A DNA stretch of 5,603 nt from Cyanobacteriota bacterium (GTDB lineage Bacteria; Cyanobacteriota; Cyanobacteriia; PCC-6307; Cyanobiaceae). Below, one piece after another: positions 5,356-5,603 of the stretch (position 1 is the stretch's first letter; each line of letters starts with the position of its first letter). Made by a program: the position numbers and the translations under genes. Below the pieces are notes generated by a model, which was not told the origin of the DNA, did no database searches, and was given only the letters and a program-made list of their open reading frames with translations. Location of the stretch: the NCBI GenBank assembly GCA_947463165.1, contig CANHSW010000163.1:1-5603 (forward strand), given 5' to 3'.

Positions 5356-5410
5356 GATCCAGGCCTTGATCCAGGCCTTGATCTAGGCCTTGAGCCAGGC
5401 CTTGAGCCAG
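5356..5410 (+). repeat. 12-bp tandem repeat (about 4.5 copies)
   Basis: The units are GATCCAGGCCTT (5356-5367 and 5368-5379), GATCTAGGCCTT (5380-5391) and GAGCCAGGCCTT (5392-5403), then a partial GAGCCAG (5404-5410). Every full unit contains the palindrome AGGCCT. The array starts 33 bp upstream of the start of the minus-strand membrane-protein gene. The 12-bp period would keep frame if translated, but I see no convincing gene across it. It is probably a slippage-prone minisatellite. Confidence 0.75.
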
Positions 5411-5553
5411 CCAAGATTTACTGGCCTGGCTCGTGGCCATCGCAGGGAAGATCTCTGTGGCGAGGCTAGGTATGGCGCCAGGGGAAGGCGGGGCCCTTGT
5501 TGGATTTACAGCAGTAAGCCCTTGGTTTGGCTGCAGGCGGCGGTAGCGCCATC

Positions 5554-5582
5554 AAAAAAACCCCCCGGCTAAGGCCGGAGGG
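5554..5582 (-). terminator. Intrinsic terminator of a minus-strand gene beyond the right edge
   Basis: On the minus strand CCCTCCGGC (5582-5574) pairs with GCCGGGGGG (5569-5561) around a 4-nt loop and is followed by seven T (5560-5554). The stem has nine pairs including one G-U. On the plus strand that pair would be a C-A mismatch and no U-tract would follow, so the direction is clear. No complete gene lies between it and the window edge, so it should end a transcript entering from the right. Confidence 0.88.
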
Positions 5583-5603
5583 CTGGAATTTAAGCGATTA
5601 AAA

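Noticed and set aside
5390..5572. 60-codon plus-strand frame from the 12-bp repeats into the terminator
   Set aside because: It runs through a minisatellite and a minus-strand terminator and has no domain or ribosome site.

Overview
The window looks like a chromosomal segment of a high-GC picocyanobacterium (Cyanobium / freshwater Synechococcus type). The case rests on GC-rich coding DNA, a cyanobacterial-type arsenosugar radical-SAM protein (ArsS), a picocyanobacterial-style UmuD homologue, and the absence of any perfect GCGATCGC (HIP1) octamer by eye. This taxonomic call is inference. No rRNA, tRNA or CRISPR array was seen.

Layout. Positions 1-596 hold no convincing gene and are visibly richer in A+T than the rest. 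They contain a 111-bp MITE-like element (429-539) with terminal inverted repeats and an ATTA target duplication. Two minus-strand genes follow: a DedA-family membrane protein (597-1283) and an NADPH-dependent FMN reductase-family flavoprotein (1373-1879). A repeat-rich divergent spacer (1880-2105) separates the flavoprotein from arsS on the plus strand (2106-3110). A roughly 300-bp spacer (3111-3412) carries a 10-bp direct repeat and a perfect 12-bp palindrome. Next come a doubtful small ORF with pentapeptide-repeat periodicity (3413-3670) and, overlapping its stop by 11 bp, a gene for an unknown exported protein (3660-4253).

The right part holds a solitary umuD-like gene (4438-4923). Four tandem 14-bp repeats precede and cross its GTG start. 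It converges on, and overlaps by 38 bp, a minus-strand gene for a four-helix membrane protein of unknown function (4886-5323). A 12-bp minisatellite (5356-5410) and a minus-strand intrinsic terminator (5554-5582), belonging to a gene beyond the right edge, close the window.

How the genes relate. There is no single obvious pathway. ArsS makes the As-C bond in arsenosugar biosynthesis, but its usual partner ArsM is not in view. The divergent flavoreductase could be co-regulated with it, which is unproven. The most notable observation is the UmuD homologue: it has Ala where the catalytic Ser belongs, Arg where the catalytic Lys belongs and Thr instead of Cys/Ala at the self-cleavage site, and no umuC follows it. 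It looks like a non-cleaving pseudo-peptidase.
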